Below the pieces are notes generated by a model. It ran no database searches. It saw nothing but the letters and a program-made list of their open reading frames with translations, and was not told the origin of the DNA. A stretch of 64,000 nucleotides of DNA from Mycteria americana. Taxonomy: Eukaryota > Chordata > Aves > Ciconiiformes > Ciconiidae. Within the stretch, counting starts at the first letter, position 1, and every line of letters starts with the position of its first letter. Below are positions 36,120 through 47,476 of the stretch, in pieces. Position numbers and translations under genes: made by a program. Location: assembly GCF_035582795.1 (NCBI RefSeq), contig NC_134371.1, positions 44,929,001 through 44,993,000 on the forward strand. The letters run 5' to 3'.

Positions 36120-37097
36120 GTGTCATGTGTAGCTATGTGAAGCTCATGTGTAGCTATGTAGCTATTTGAAGCAGAGTCTTTCAAATTTGTGATCATCAAA
36201 ATGGCTTTCTACTGACCCTGTGCATTCATGTAACAACTCAGGTTCTTCCAAAATCTAGTACTAGAATGTGCAAAAAGAAATCTTATGACTGCTTTGGTTT
36301 TGGAAGGAATCTTGATAAGAACAGTCAATAAAATGCAAAAAGGTACATTGGCCAAGTGAAAGTTATTGTCTGTGTTTATTCCCTTCCGAATATTAGTGAG
36401 GAAAGATTTGACTTAAACCACTATGCATGGCTACTGCAATCAATACTTTTTGGTTTTCACAGGGGGCAGGGGGTTGCGAACACTCTTTTCGAAGAAGTGT
36501 TGAGTGGCTCTAAATAAAGTTTCTTTGTCAGAAAGAATTTAAACTAGAAATTATGCCTGTAAGTTATAAATTTCAGAAGGTTAAGTTTCCTCAGCTTCCA
36601 ACAACAAATGCAACAGATATAACCTTGGAGTATGTTGGGGAACTGCACTACTTCTAGCTTCTGTCTTGTAGAGATCATTGTTTTCTTTCTTATCATTATT
36701 TGGAAGTGTCATGAGCAAAATATCAAAATTCTGGGTCTTGGGGTACAAGTATTGAGAAAAGCTGGCTTCCCTTTATTTCCTCTTCCTATATTTGTTGCTA
36801 GTTTCTTCTTTCCCTGCCCTGCCAATGTACTCATATCTCATTTTTGTTACAATTTGTCTTTCTGCTTGATAGTGCAACAGAAATAATGCAAACAGAAATG
36901 AGATTTCTTTTATTTTCAGTTCTGACTGTACATTTGTTTCCTTGCTATCTCAAAGGAATCATTGCTTACGAAATCCTTTGGCTTAGTGTGACTGCACTTT
37001 CTCACTATGGCTAGTCACAGTAATTAAAACAACCTCTTGTGTACCCACTATTGAAATAAACAGGTTGTCTAGAAATAACTAGAGGCCTCTGACTTTT
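36120..37097. other. Non-coding DNA between the LTR and CR1
   Basis: Apart from the 21-bp direct repeat at its left edge I see nothing recognisable. The open frame of 84 codons at 36632-36886 is T-rich and unlike any known protein. Confidence 0.7.
36124..36159 (+). repeat. 21-bp direct repeat beside the LTR
   Basis: CATGTGTAGCTATGT is present at 36124-36138 and again at 36145-36159 (period 21). A third partial AGCTAT-TTGAAGC follows. It begins 5 bp after the right target duplication and is not part of the LTR. Confidence 0.9.
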
Positions 37098-38458
37098 TCA
37101 TAGAATCATAGACTCACAGAATCATTAAGGTTGGAAAAGACCTCTAAGATCATCTAGTCCAACCGTCAACCCAACACCTCCATGCCTACTAAACCATGTC
37201 CCAAAGTGCCACGTCTACACGGTTTTTTAACTCCTCTAGGGATGGTGATTCCACCACCTCTCTGGGCAGCCTGTTCCAATTCTTGATAACCCTTTCAGTA
37301 AAGAAATTTTTCCTAATATCCAATCTAAACCTCTCCTGACGCAACTTGAGGCCATTTCCTCTCTAGTATTGCTAGTTACTTGGGAGAAGAGACCGACCCC
37401 CACCTCTCTACAACCTCCTTTCAGGCAGTTGTAGAGAGTGATAAGGTCTCCCCTCAGCCTCCACTTCTCCAGACTAAACAATCCCAGTTTCCTCAGCCGC
37501 TCCTCATAAGACTTGTTCTCCAGACCCTTCACCAGCTTTGTTGCCCTTCTCTGGACACGCTCCAGCACCTCAATGTCTCTCTTGTAGTGAGGGGCCCAAA
37601 ACTCAACACAGTATTCAAGGTGCGGCCTCACTAGTGCCGAGTACAGGGGGACCATCACTTCCCTAGTCCTGCTGGCCACGCAATTTTTGATACAAGCCAG
37701 GATGCCATTGGCTTTCTTGGCCACCTGGGCACACTGCTGGCTCATGTTCAGCGGCTGTCAACCACCACCCACAGGTCCTTTTCCGCTGGGCAGCTTTCCA
37801 GCCACTCTTCCCCAAGCCTGTAGCATTGCATGTGGCTGCTGTGGCCCAAGTGCAGGACCTTGCACTTGGCCTCGTTTGACCTCATACAATTGGCCTCAGC
37901 CCATTGATCCAGGCTGTCCAGGTCCCTCTGCAGAGCCTTCCTACCCTCAAGCAGATCAATACTCCCACACAACTTGGTGTCATCTGCAAACTTACTGAGG
38001 GCACACTCAATCCCCTCATCCAGATCATTGATAAAGATATTAAACAAGACTGGCCCCAAAACTGAGCCCTGGAGAACACTGCTTGTGACCAGCCACTGAA
38101 CGGATTTAACTCCGTTCACCACAACTCCCTGGGCTCGGCCATCCAGCCAGTTTTTTTACCCAGCAAAGAGTACACCTGCCTAAGCCATGAGCCGCCAGCT
38201 TCTCCAGGAGAATGCTGTGGGAAACCGTGTCAAAGGCTTTACTGAAGTCCAGGTAGATAACATCTACAGCCTTTCCCTCATCCACTAGGCGGGTGACCTG
38301 GTCGTAAAAGGAGATCAGGTTGGTCAAGCAGGACCTGCCTTTCATGCACCCATGCTGGCTAGGCCTGACCCCCTGGTTGGCCTGCACATGCCTGCTGAGC
38401 GCACTCAAGGTGAACCGCTCCATAGTTTTCCCTGGTACCGAGGTCAGGCTGACAGGTT
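37098..38458 (-). mobile_element. CR1 LINE, 5'-truncated
   Basis: A chicken-repeat-1 retrotransposon of about 1.36 kb, read on the minus strand. The 3' end is at 37098, where CR1-type terminal repeats (AATCATAGAATCA-like on the plus strand) are followed by the conserved tail (GGTTGGAAAAGACC and TCCAACCGTCAACCC on the plus strand). Upstream lie the thumb and C-terminal part of the ORF2 reverse transcriptase, then the palm. The 5' end stops near 38458, inside the reverse transcriptase just upstream of a PVSLTSVPGK block. The endonuclease and ORF1 are therefore missing, as usual for target-primed reverse transcription. It lies in the same orientation as the copy at 40745-41175. Confidence 0.96.
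37236..38458 (-). pseudogene. CR1 ORF2 reverse transcriptase, C-terminal fragment, frameshifted
   Basis: Three consecutive minus-strand frames together cover the palm to the C-terminus of a CR1 reverse transcriptase. The first (38106-38458) holds PVSLTSVPGK and motif A, YLDFSKAFDTV, with the first catalytic aspartate. A shift follows near 38151, at a run of seven T on the plus strand. The second frame (37748-38122) has [16 protein letters not shown] and motif C, FADD (its residues 45-48), the metal-binding pair. A second break near 37746 leads to the last frame (37236-37745), with the family's C-terminal region ([32 protein letters not shown]). Catalytic residues are intact, but the frameshifts and the missing endonuclease make it non-functional. 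Confidence 0.95.
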
Positions 38459-40743
38459 TTTGTGCTGAACTTTCCAAATTCAGTGTTTTGCAAACAGACT
38501 TGTGTGTGTCTCTGCGCGCATAGCTCATGGTTTATCATGTACTATGTACACAGATGTGCAACCTACAAGTGTGAATTTTGGGTAAACTTTTGCTTCTTTA
38601 ATTTCTATTATGTCTCTCCATGCAAGACAAAAATGACAGGAAATGCCTCTACTGTAAATGTAGAATTTACATACTTCAGTTACTGAAAATAGTGTTGAAG
38701 GGGACTATCTACTTTCAAAATTCTTACAATTTTGCTTGTGACTTTTGAAGAATAATGATTTCTTTCTTAGTGCCCTTGTCACAAAGGCTTGGCCTGGCAG
38801 GCTAGGAATTCTTTCCCCTCATTCTTGAAACCCATAGAAAACTAGAATTTACCTAGAGCTTAGTCACCTATGCTGGAATCTTGTTCAAGTTAGTGGAAGT
38901 ATTTGTAAGAATAGTAAGAGTCAGGAAGAGCTTAGGGGTATTGTAACAGCTGCTCACAAACCAAATTGCTAATACCTGTGAAGGATCACAGACTTTGAAA
39001 GAAAGGCCCAGTGTTTATAATATTATAGCCATAATCTTCAGGTCTTTAAGTTGCAACATGTTCTAGTAGGAAATTAGGGGAAATACTAGAAAAATTTGCA
39101 GTGTATTTCCATCATCTTCCCCCACTTTACTTGGCCTTAATGTTCTTCATAATGCTCAGAGGGATTTGGCATAAGTATCAGATGATTTTTAAGAACTGAA
39201 TAAACTTTGAAATTAAAAATATTGAAGGAATATTTCAGAAATGGTCATATGTTTGCCCATATGAAGTTATTAACAGACTTGAAACTATCAGCTCTTCAGC
39301 ATAGATGCAGTATTCTAATTTCTTTATCAGCATAACTTGTGCCCTCAAGATCAGAAAATATATACTTGATGGAAATGGACTGGTACTGATCTTTTAACTG
39401 TAGTATTATTACTGATACTTCTTCAAAGACTCTGAATGGAAGAAGGATTTATGGTCTTTAAAGTAATGTTGCGTCTCCTTTTCTGTACTCTGAAAACTAC
39501 TATAACAGCATAATCAGCAGAAAAATTAATCAGTTGCTGAAAGAAGTGGAAAAATAAATATGAAGAAACAAAAAAGCTCAAAGATTACCTAACAATTTAG
39601 TTAAGAGCATTTGGAGATGCTAGGATGGTGTGCGTGTACCTCACACAGAATAGGCAGATGATAGTATTTGAGTAGTATCTAGTACCTACAGTCCTGTGGG
39701 AATCTGGAAGCCAAATGAGCAGTAATGTAATATTTGGTGAGCCACAGTCCTGTGATTTACCTGCACAGAAGAGAAAAATGTGTAAAGCTGTGCATGTGCA
39801 TGGGTGTTGGAAAAAGCTAGAAAGGGCATGACAGCCATTATGGTAAGAAGTTAATTTCACCTGGCTTCATTTACCTGGTATGGATCAAGGTTTCAAGTGT
39901 TCACTTCCCTGTCATGTAACAGGGTTCAGCTGAAGAGAAATGAGTAATTTTTCTTGCACTTTTTGTCACAAACCCTCTGTGAGGAATAACATGAAACCAA
40001 AGCACAGCTTGAGAGAAGTAATGGCTAGCGTTTTCCCCAACATGTTTTTTAAATAAGACCAGAACATGAGTTAGTGAAAAAACTCTTCTTAGTGGCAGGT
40101 TTGGTAAAATCAGTCTTAGGTATAACACTATTTTTCTACTTAAGAAATAATTTCTGAAATGAAAGGGAACTATTCTTCATGCTCAACTGGATTTTAAATA
40201 TAGAGTGAACGTGCACAATTTCTCCTTGTCATACAAGCATATTATGCACTTAGATAACTTTTTCCTAATAAATGCCTTGTATGCAAGTAATTCTTTCAGT
40301 AACCAAAATGGTTGTTACTTTTCTGCTAAAAGCCCTGAGTATATTCTGTAACAATTAAAACCCTGAGGAGAGCACAGTTCACTTCCTGATGTAGCGGTGC
40401 AGTCCCAGCTGCCCTCATGAGAGCAGAACTCCAGATGGTCCTGTTTTGCTGTATGGAGTGGTGCTGTAATTGTTGGACAGCAAGGATATGATTTGGCTAT
40501 CTGATAATGTCGTATCTGTTGAAATACTTTCACTGTGGCTGTAGTGACATGTATATACAGCATGAAGGAAACTATATTATGGATTGAAGTCTTTAAACGT
40601 GTTCATATTGCTCAAGTGAGTGCAAGAAGCGCTTAGATTTGAGGATATAATAATGGCATCTTGAATCCCATGTAAGGGGGGAATTAGCAAGTATCTAAAG
40701 CAGCATATAAGGTAACATAGCCAATGATTTGAACCTGCCATTC
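38459..40743. other. Non-coding DNA between the two CR1 copies
   Basis: Ordinary AT-rich DNA. No exon, RNA gene or repeat family is recognised on either strand. The frames of 70-90 codons here have no similarity I know. Confidence 0.7.
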
Positions 40744-40744
40744 A

Positions 40745-41175
40745 TGGAATCATAGAATCATTTAGGTTGGAAAAGACATTTAAGATCATCGAGTCCAACC
40801 GTTAACGTAACACTGCCAAGTCCACCACTAAACCATGTCCTTAAGCACCACATCTACACATCTTTTAAATACCTCCAGGGATGGTGACTCAACCACTTCC
40901 GCGGGCAGGCTGTTCCAGTGCTTGATAACACTTTCGGTAAAGAAATTTTTCCTAATATCCAATCTAAACCTCCCCTGGCACAACTTGAGGCCATTTCTTC
41001 TTGTTTTATGGCTTGTCACTTAGGAGAAGAGACTGACACCCACCTCGCTACAACCTCCTTTCAGGTAGTTGTAGAGAGCAATAAGGTCTCTCCTCAGCCT
41101 CCTTTTCTCCAGGCTAAACAACCCCAGTTCCCTTGGCCACTACTCACAGGACCTGTTCTCTAGACCCTTTGCCTT
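40745..41175 (-). mobile_element. CR1 LINE, short 5'-truncated copy
   Basis: About 430 bp of CR1 3' end on the minus strand. It begins at GGAATCATAGAATCATT (terminal repeats, plus-strand view), then GGTTGGAAAAGACATTTAAG. It follows the same order as the copy at 37098: AAACCATGTCC, CTGTTCCAGTGCTTGATAAC, AAAGAAATTTTTCCTAATAT, CAACTTGAGGCCATTTC. The reverse-transcriptase C-terminus survives as a 63-codon frame (40828-41019; [20 protein letters not shown]). Similarity ends near 41175 in GACCCTTTGCC. The two copies share most diagnostic blocks and so come from related subfamilies, but each has private indels. Confidence 0.95.
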
Positions 41176-41342
41176 CATCATGCTACTTGCTTGCTCTAGT
41201 CATGATTACAGTGTGTATAAAGAGGGGAAGAAGAAAAACCCATCTACGGAAGTGTTTCTAGGTGTTCAGCTCCGGTGTTTCTCACACTGTTTCATGGGGC
41301 TCTTTTTTATAGGACACTAAAAGCTTAACAAAGCTTGGATTC

Positions 41343-41405
41343 AATAAAAACAAAGAATGTGAGAACAACTTTAATTGTGGTTGTTCTCATCTTTTTGGTA
41401 TTATT
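41343..41405. repeat. Long imperfect foldback
   Basis: A perfect 10-bp core stem, TGAGAACAAC (41360-41369) with GTTGTTCTCA (41380-41389), surrounds a 10-nt loop (TTTAATTGTG). Beyond it, AATAAAAACAAAGAATG on the left pairs imperfectly with TCTTTTTGGTATTATT on the right, for a total stem of about 26 bp. The function is unknown; it may be a MITE relic or an RNA hairpin. Confidence 0.75.
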
Positions 41406-44400
41406 TCAGAATATGTTCTACCATGGTTGAATGTGCATGTGTTCAAATTTCTTGAACACGTTCATGACTGGATTGGGGGCTGAACCTGGATTCCTTCCAC
41501 GCCTAATTATCACATTAAACGCTGTGGATATTCTGGTTGTGGATTATCTTGTTTTAAGTCGTCACTACTGATCATTTAAATGATTTTAAATGCCCTAGTG
41601 AGCAGCTGATCAAGGGCACAAAGCTTCTCAAGTACTACCTATAACTGCCACTTGTGGCAGAAGAGGAATGCCAAACATGAATTTATTTTCTGTTTCCAAA
41701 CTCTGTGTGGCCACTTCTATTTTCCTAATCTGCTTAGCCTGAAAATGGCTTTTTTTACAAAAAAAATTTTTTTACAAGATGTAGCAAAACAGGGCCTTGA
41801 TTTTAGATGATGCTGCTGATGTATTATTGTAACAGAAATTTGTAATCAAGACTATAGAAACCGTCAACAGTATACAGCTCTACCTTCAGGATAAGAAAAA
41901 TGGAGATGATCCCTGGATTCCTATACTCCTACTTTGTTGGAGAAAGACTGGAGGCGCTAACATGGGCTTAGGAGTATGGAGAAAAGGATCTTCTCTCCCT
42001 TCTGGGCATGTGGAGTTGAACATTTACTTTGCTTTGTGGTCTAGGTTTATTACTAAATGCTCAAGCAAGCCTGGAGGCATCTCCTAAATGAGGCTGCAAC
42101 TGTATAGCTTTCAAACTCAATTAGCCCTCTCTCCTGTTTTCTGCATACTGCATCAATTATAATGGAGTTTACTTGGTTATGTGAGAAAGGGAAGGTGTGT
42201 GGGTCCCCATAACCAGCCCCCTTCTTTCCCCATAGTTTGGTGGAATGGCTGCATCTTATGTGGCCCTTTGGCAGCAGCAGGTATCTCTCCAGAATCTTAA
42301 AATGTAAATTGTGCTTAAAGGGGGGATGCTGGAAAAAAATCATTCAACAGCAAAGAAATAAGTGAGTGAGCTTCCACTACCTGATGTGAGACTCCTTCAG
42401 AGCAGAAAGAATACTGAACTGGGCTGTGCTTTGTGTAATATCGACACGATAGGTTGGCCCACTGTGTTTCTTCCACACAGCGATCTTCTGAGGCTTGTGG
42501 TCTTCTGTAAAATGCAAACTTGAGAGAAAGCAATCCTATCACAACTATTACTAATACCCAAAAAAAGTGTCCTAAGAAAATTGCTATTCACAGGAATAAG
42601 AACAGATTACAGTGTATTTAATAAAGCAGTAGAACTGATATGTTACCATTAAAAAAAAAAAAAGTAACAAAAATGAAGACAAAACACCTAATAACTGCCA
42701 TAAGGAAAAACCCCTTTGTTAAGGTTCAAGCACAAGAAAATACTTGGCTTGTTTTGAACAGCAGTGTTTTTATAACATGCTTTTGTTGGATCGCAGTCGT
42801 CTCACTCTCTTCTCTGTTTGATCTAAAAGTTCAACCGTGTTAATTTAACAAATTAATGTAATGCATTAAGCTTGTAATATGATTAAAGGTATTACTAGAA
42901 CTTTATAGAAAGAATGTTTTTTCTCACTCTGTTAGGAGTTTTTCCCTGCAATTGCAGATACAAATACAAAACTGTAACTGCCTCTGGTTGAAAATTTAAT
43001 CTGTTTTTTTTTTCCCTGTGGGGAAAATGCAAGATGTTTTGAAGAAATATATTTTTCAATGGACATTTTTCTGGGAAGGCCTTTTGCGTGAGGAGAAGAA
43101 AAAAGACCCCTTGCTGTCCCAGAATGGTTGATAGCCTGGTGTTTTTGGTGTGCCTCTGGAATGTCAGAGCTCTGTTGTTGTTGGAGAAGGGCCTGGAAAC
43201 CTGGGTTTTCGATACTTTGTGTGAAAGTCTTAATGATCAGACTACTATCTATCTGGAAAGTGATCATGCTGCCTAGTTTTTCTCTTCCTCTTTCCTTTGC
43301 TATGACCTCCTTTCCCCAAAAGAAAATTAAAATCATTTAGACAGACCTCTCTTTAGTCTAACAAGAACAAAAAATTTCAAAACCTCTTTTTATCTCTCCA
43401 AGAAATATTCTTTTCTAATCAGTCTTAACAGTAATGCATAGATCCATTGTTTATGTTGTCTAGTAAAGAAAAAACTATAATAATGATATAGAGTTTGCCT
43501 TTAGCAATAAAGTGAAACGACTGTATGTATGGAGAGAAAGGCACCGTAGCTGTGGCTGAAGAGCTCTGTTTGGAGCAACGGAAAATTCTTGCATTTATTC
43601 CACTGGCTCTTGCAAAGAAGCATCTTGCTCTCTGTGCACTTGTATACGTACTTAATGTTTTGCTTGATTTACGCATAGTGAAAACTAGAGCTAATGTTGA
43701 CAATGTGAGGGTTGCTTTAAAAAATACAAAACCACACAGAAAAAAACAAGTGTGAGGAAAAAATCCTGCTCATAAAGCCAAAGTGACTCTATATGGAAGA
43801 ATAAAAAATAATCAGATATATCTGATTTCCTCTCTTCCATTCATACAAAAACAAGCAAAACCTTAGCTTAATTTTATTGTCAACTATTACAGCATCTCTT
43901 TTGAAGTAGAAATTCTAACTGAAATCAGTAAAGTGTCTTTCAAAAAGTTCAGCATGCGTGCTAAGATATTACAGATTTTTTTTTATGTACTTGAACACAG
44001 GTATGTCTGATTTTCTTTAAAGCTTCTGTCAGTGGGGGAAGAAAGGTGATGGTTACATCATGCTCTCATAGGATGCAACTCATTTTTAGTACTTAACATT
44101 TTAATGTTCATCACTTAAATATGTTTTTGGGTGTGCTTCTGAATCATTACTTTGCAAAAAGAAAGAGACATTGCTGTCCATCTCCAGATGGGTTTCTACC
44201 TTGTTTAAAGATTGGTGCTTTTCTCCTTTATTCTTTAGAAGAGATCATTTTTAATTAGTCTCTGCTTTCCAGATAAGCTGCTCTTCATTTTTAATTCAAG
44301 GGAACAAGAGGAGGTAGCATTGGGGTATATTTGATCTCTTTGAAATATTTCAGTCTGTCTTTAAAAACTCACTTTCTCTTGAAAGGCTGCTGTGACATTC

Positions 44401-47400
44401 AGATGTTTGTTGGCTGGACTTGAAAGTATGCTTTGGATACTGTTTAGAAAAATCTAGTGCCCCATAAGTGAAACACACAATAAAAGGAAGTAATGCTGAA
44501 GACCTATTGTGTGTGGATTGCTGCAAACTGCTTTTCTCTCAATGCTTTCAGCTTGCTGACCTGGAGAAAAGGTTGTTTCTACATTTTATTCCAGTTATCC
44601 ATGTGAAATTCTTCATTTCAGGTCCTTTTTGGTTTTGCTTTGACCTGTTTTTACAGTTTTTAGTGCTGCCTGTTTAACATGTGTGCAGTGAACAGCTGTA
44701 CTACTGAGTTCCTGCAGATGATGTGAGCCAGTATGATTTTTATAACTGCCTCTATGATGTTCAGTCATGGAAGCCTTGATTTAGGAAAAAGAAATCATAT
44801 TCAGTCATGAATGTCTTCAAATGTCCTGACCCAGACCTAGAAAAAAACAGTATGGTATTTTCTGGCACTCTCTGTACTGAGCTGTCTTGGATGGTTTTCT
44901 TCTGTGGCTCCTAAACACATCAGATAAAGTTTGGAGCCATCCCGTAATTGCACGTTCCAAGTTCCTTTTCATATCTACAGCAATCCTGTTAATGTTACTT
45001 CTTTTAAAGCTCTTTGTTAGTAAATATCATCAGATAAAAGGCTATGCACCCTGGATTTCTGCTCTGTAAAAGTCCATTAAATAAACATGGTATTACCAGC
45101 TAACTGACTTCTGAGCTTAGTTTTACTGAGGGGTTTAGTGGGCTGTTAACAACTACAGGTATGGCTTTTTTGACTTCCTGATTTGGGGGGAATTTTCCTT
45201 ATCAGATCACCTCTGTTTTCCTGATTCCTTCATGTATGAACTTGCCCTAAAGGAGAGCCATGTCTAACTATTTTCTTTATTATGAGTTCAAAATACCTAT
45301 TAATCTGAAAATAACTTTAGAAAGTGTATTCCACTGTTGAAATAGTGGCCATGACACTACTATTTTGCATCTGAACTTCCATGTAAGAATTTCATATATT
45401 TAAAATTCATAATTGAGTTTCTTTTCAAGATAAATTTCAGAAAGACAAACCTTAAACAGATCTGTATCAGTGTGCTTATCTGGGAACCAAGTCGGACATT
45501 AGGGCTGTATCATAGTGTGTGTCTGGAAGGGGAGTTAAATAGTAGTGGCAATCTTTCACATGGGCGCACTACGCAGTTGTTTGCAGGACTTGATATCTTA
45601 CTTTGCATAGGTTTCAGCCGAGTTTAATGTTCTCCTTGCTCTGGAAAAGTAAAGTGTTTTCTGGGGCATGTCGTAGACCTCTTTCTCATTTCTCCCATCT
45701 CTACCATCAAATCACTGTATCATAGGTATATATGCAGGACTTATTTTTTCTTTTTATGGTACTTGCTAAATAATGCTGCCAAGTTTGTCGAGTCAGAAAT
45801 GTAATCAACGCTCTACACAGCATTTTTTAGAGACTGAGATTGAAAAGGAAATAAACAACAAAATCAGCACTGCTGGTCAAGAGTCGCAATGACGTGTTTT
45901 CCAGGGGAAAGAATAGTAACAGTGAAACCAGGATGCATCGGTCCTATTCCCTGTGCTGGTGCACAGCATTGTCTTTTTGTCCCTTCCTTATGCCCCACCA
46001 CAAAACCTTGGCTGCAGGCCCCTCCAGTTTTGGGGGAATTAGAAATATAAAGATTTAATCTTCACTCTTTAAAAGTAATTTTCTAGCTCTTTTCCTTGCT
46101 AAGATAGACTGGAAACCATAAACTAATGGTAAATGTCAACTAACCGCTAGACTTGAAAGAACCAGCAGCTGGCTTCTGCTTATGAAGCAGAGAAACTGCG
46201 TGGGAGGAGATGTAAAGAACATTCTCAAATACCCACTCTAACAGAGAGGGGGGAGACTGTACTGAATATGGGTTTTAACCTTTAGAATTCTTTTGCTGTT
46301 CTCTCATGTTCTTAGACTTGTACGAAAATGCAAAATGGCAATTGATTTGTTTCAGGTAAAGTCATCAGACAAAGGCCCCATGCCACCTAAAATTAATTTC
46401 TGATAAAAAATGGGGCACTTAATTTGCCTGTATCAATTTTGTGTCTGTTAAAGATTTATGGTATGAATCTCAAACATTTTTGCAATGTGTTTAATGAATA
46501 ATTGTTTGCAAAGAGCTTGAGTGTGCCTCAAATCAGATGCAATGTTTCAATGCAGCAACATTATTAACAGCATCGTTAGAGTAGTACTGAAATGGCAGCA
46601 CTTACAAAATGCATCTACCACAAATCTGAAATCATGGGTTTGTTTTGAGTACAAATAAACATAGGGGAAATAGATCGGGTGATATTCATTCATGATGTAT
46701 AAACTGAGATCAAAAATAGTCCACAGGTTTATGCTAATAGAAATTGAGACAAATTCTAGGTTGGCAACACTGTTTGACCTAAAAGCTATCTAAGCAAGGC
46801 AACTAATGTCTCTTCTACTTCTAATAGGAAGTCCATAGCTGCTGTTGAGGAAAGACAAAGAGCTGGTTTGGGGTGTTTTTGTTGTTAAGGAACTTATTTT
46901 TGCAATAATTCATAGATCCTTCATCATTTTCTGATATGGAAAACAATATACAGCCTTATTAGCTCGTGGCACAATGATTTTTAACTTATTTTAAAAGGAT
47001 TCAGGGTAAACAGAGTAGAAACCGAAGAAAAAGAAGGTTTTTTCTGAAAATAGTCAATTATAAGACACTTAACCAATGCATCTGAAAAATGTGGTGGCAA
47101 TCTGTCTGGTTTTAAATCAGAGAACTTTCTGTATCTAGATGCTGATTTTACTGGGCAGATGAAACTGCTCTCAAGGAATGGTAAATATTGTTCAGTATGG
47201 GAAGACTGTTTTTACATGTTTGTTGAACAACTCTCATATGCAAAAAAGAGAAAGAGTAGAACTGCAACTCTGTTATTTCACCTGCTCACTTCTAAAAGAA
47301 GTGTCCTTTCTTGTTTGCTGACAACTCCCACTATGGAGCACTTGTCCACAGTCCCAGGAATTACTATTAACTCCCCGAGACGGGGGTGGGAAATTAGAAC

Positions 47401-47462
47401 TGGTGAGCAAGGGCTGGAAGGGTACCAGCTGGAGGATATTTGTGACAGATAAGAATAACAGG

Positions 47463-47476
47463 AAGAGAGAGAGAGA
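47463..47476. repeat. Short GA microsatellite
   Basis: About seven units of the GA/AG dinucleotide in a purine-rich stretch. Confidence 0.8.

Noticed and set aside
37380..37998. Plus-strand frames of 84 and 103 codons across the CR1 copy
   Set aside because: They are antisense shadows of the CR1 reverse-transcriptase frame on the minus strand.
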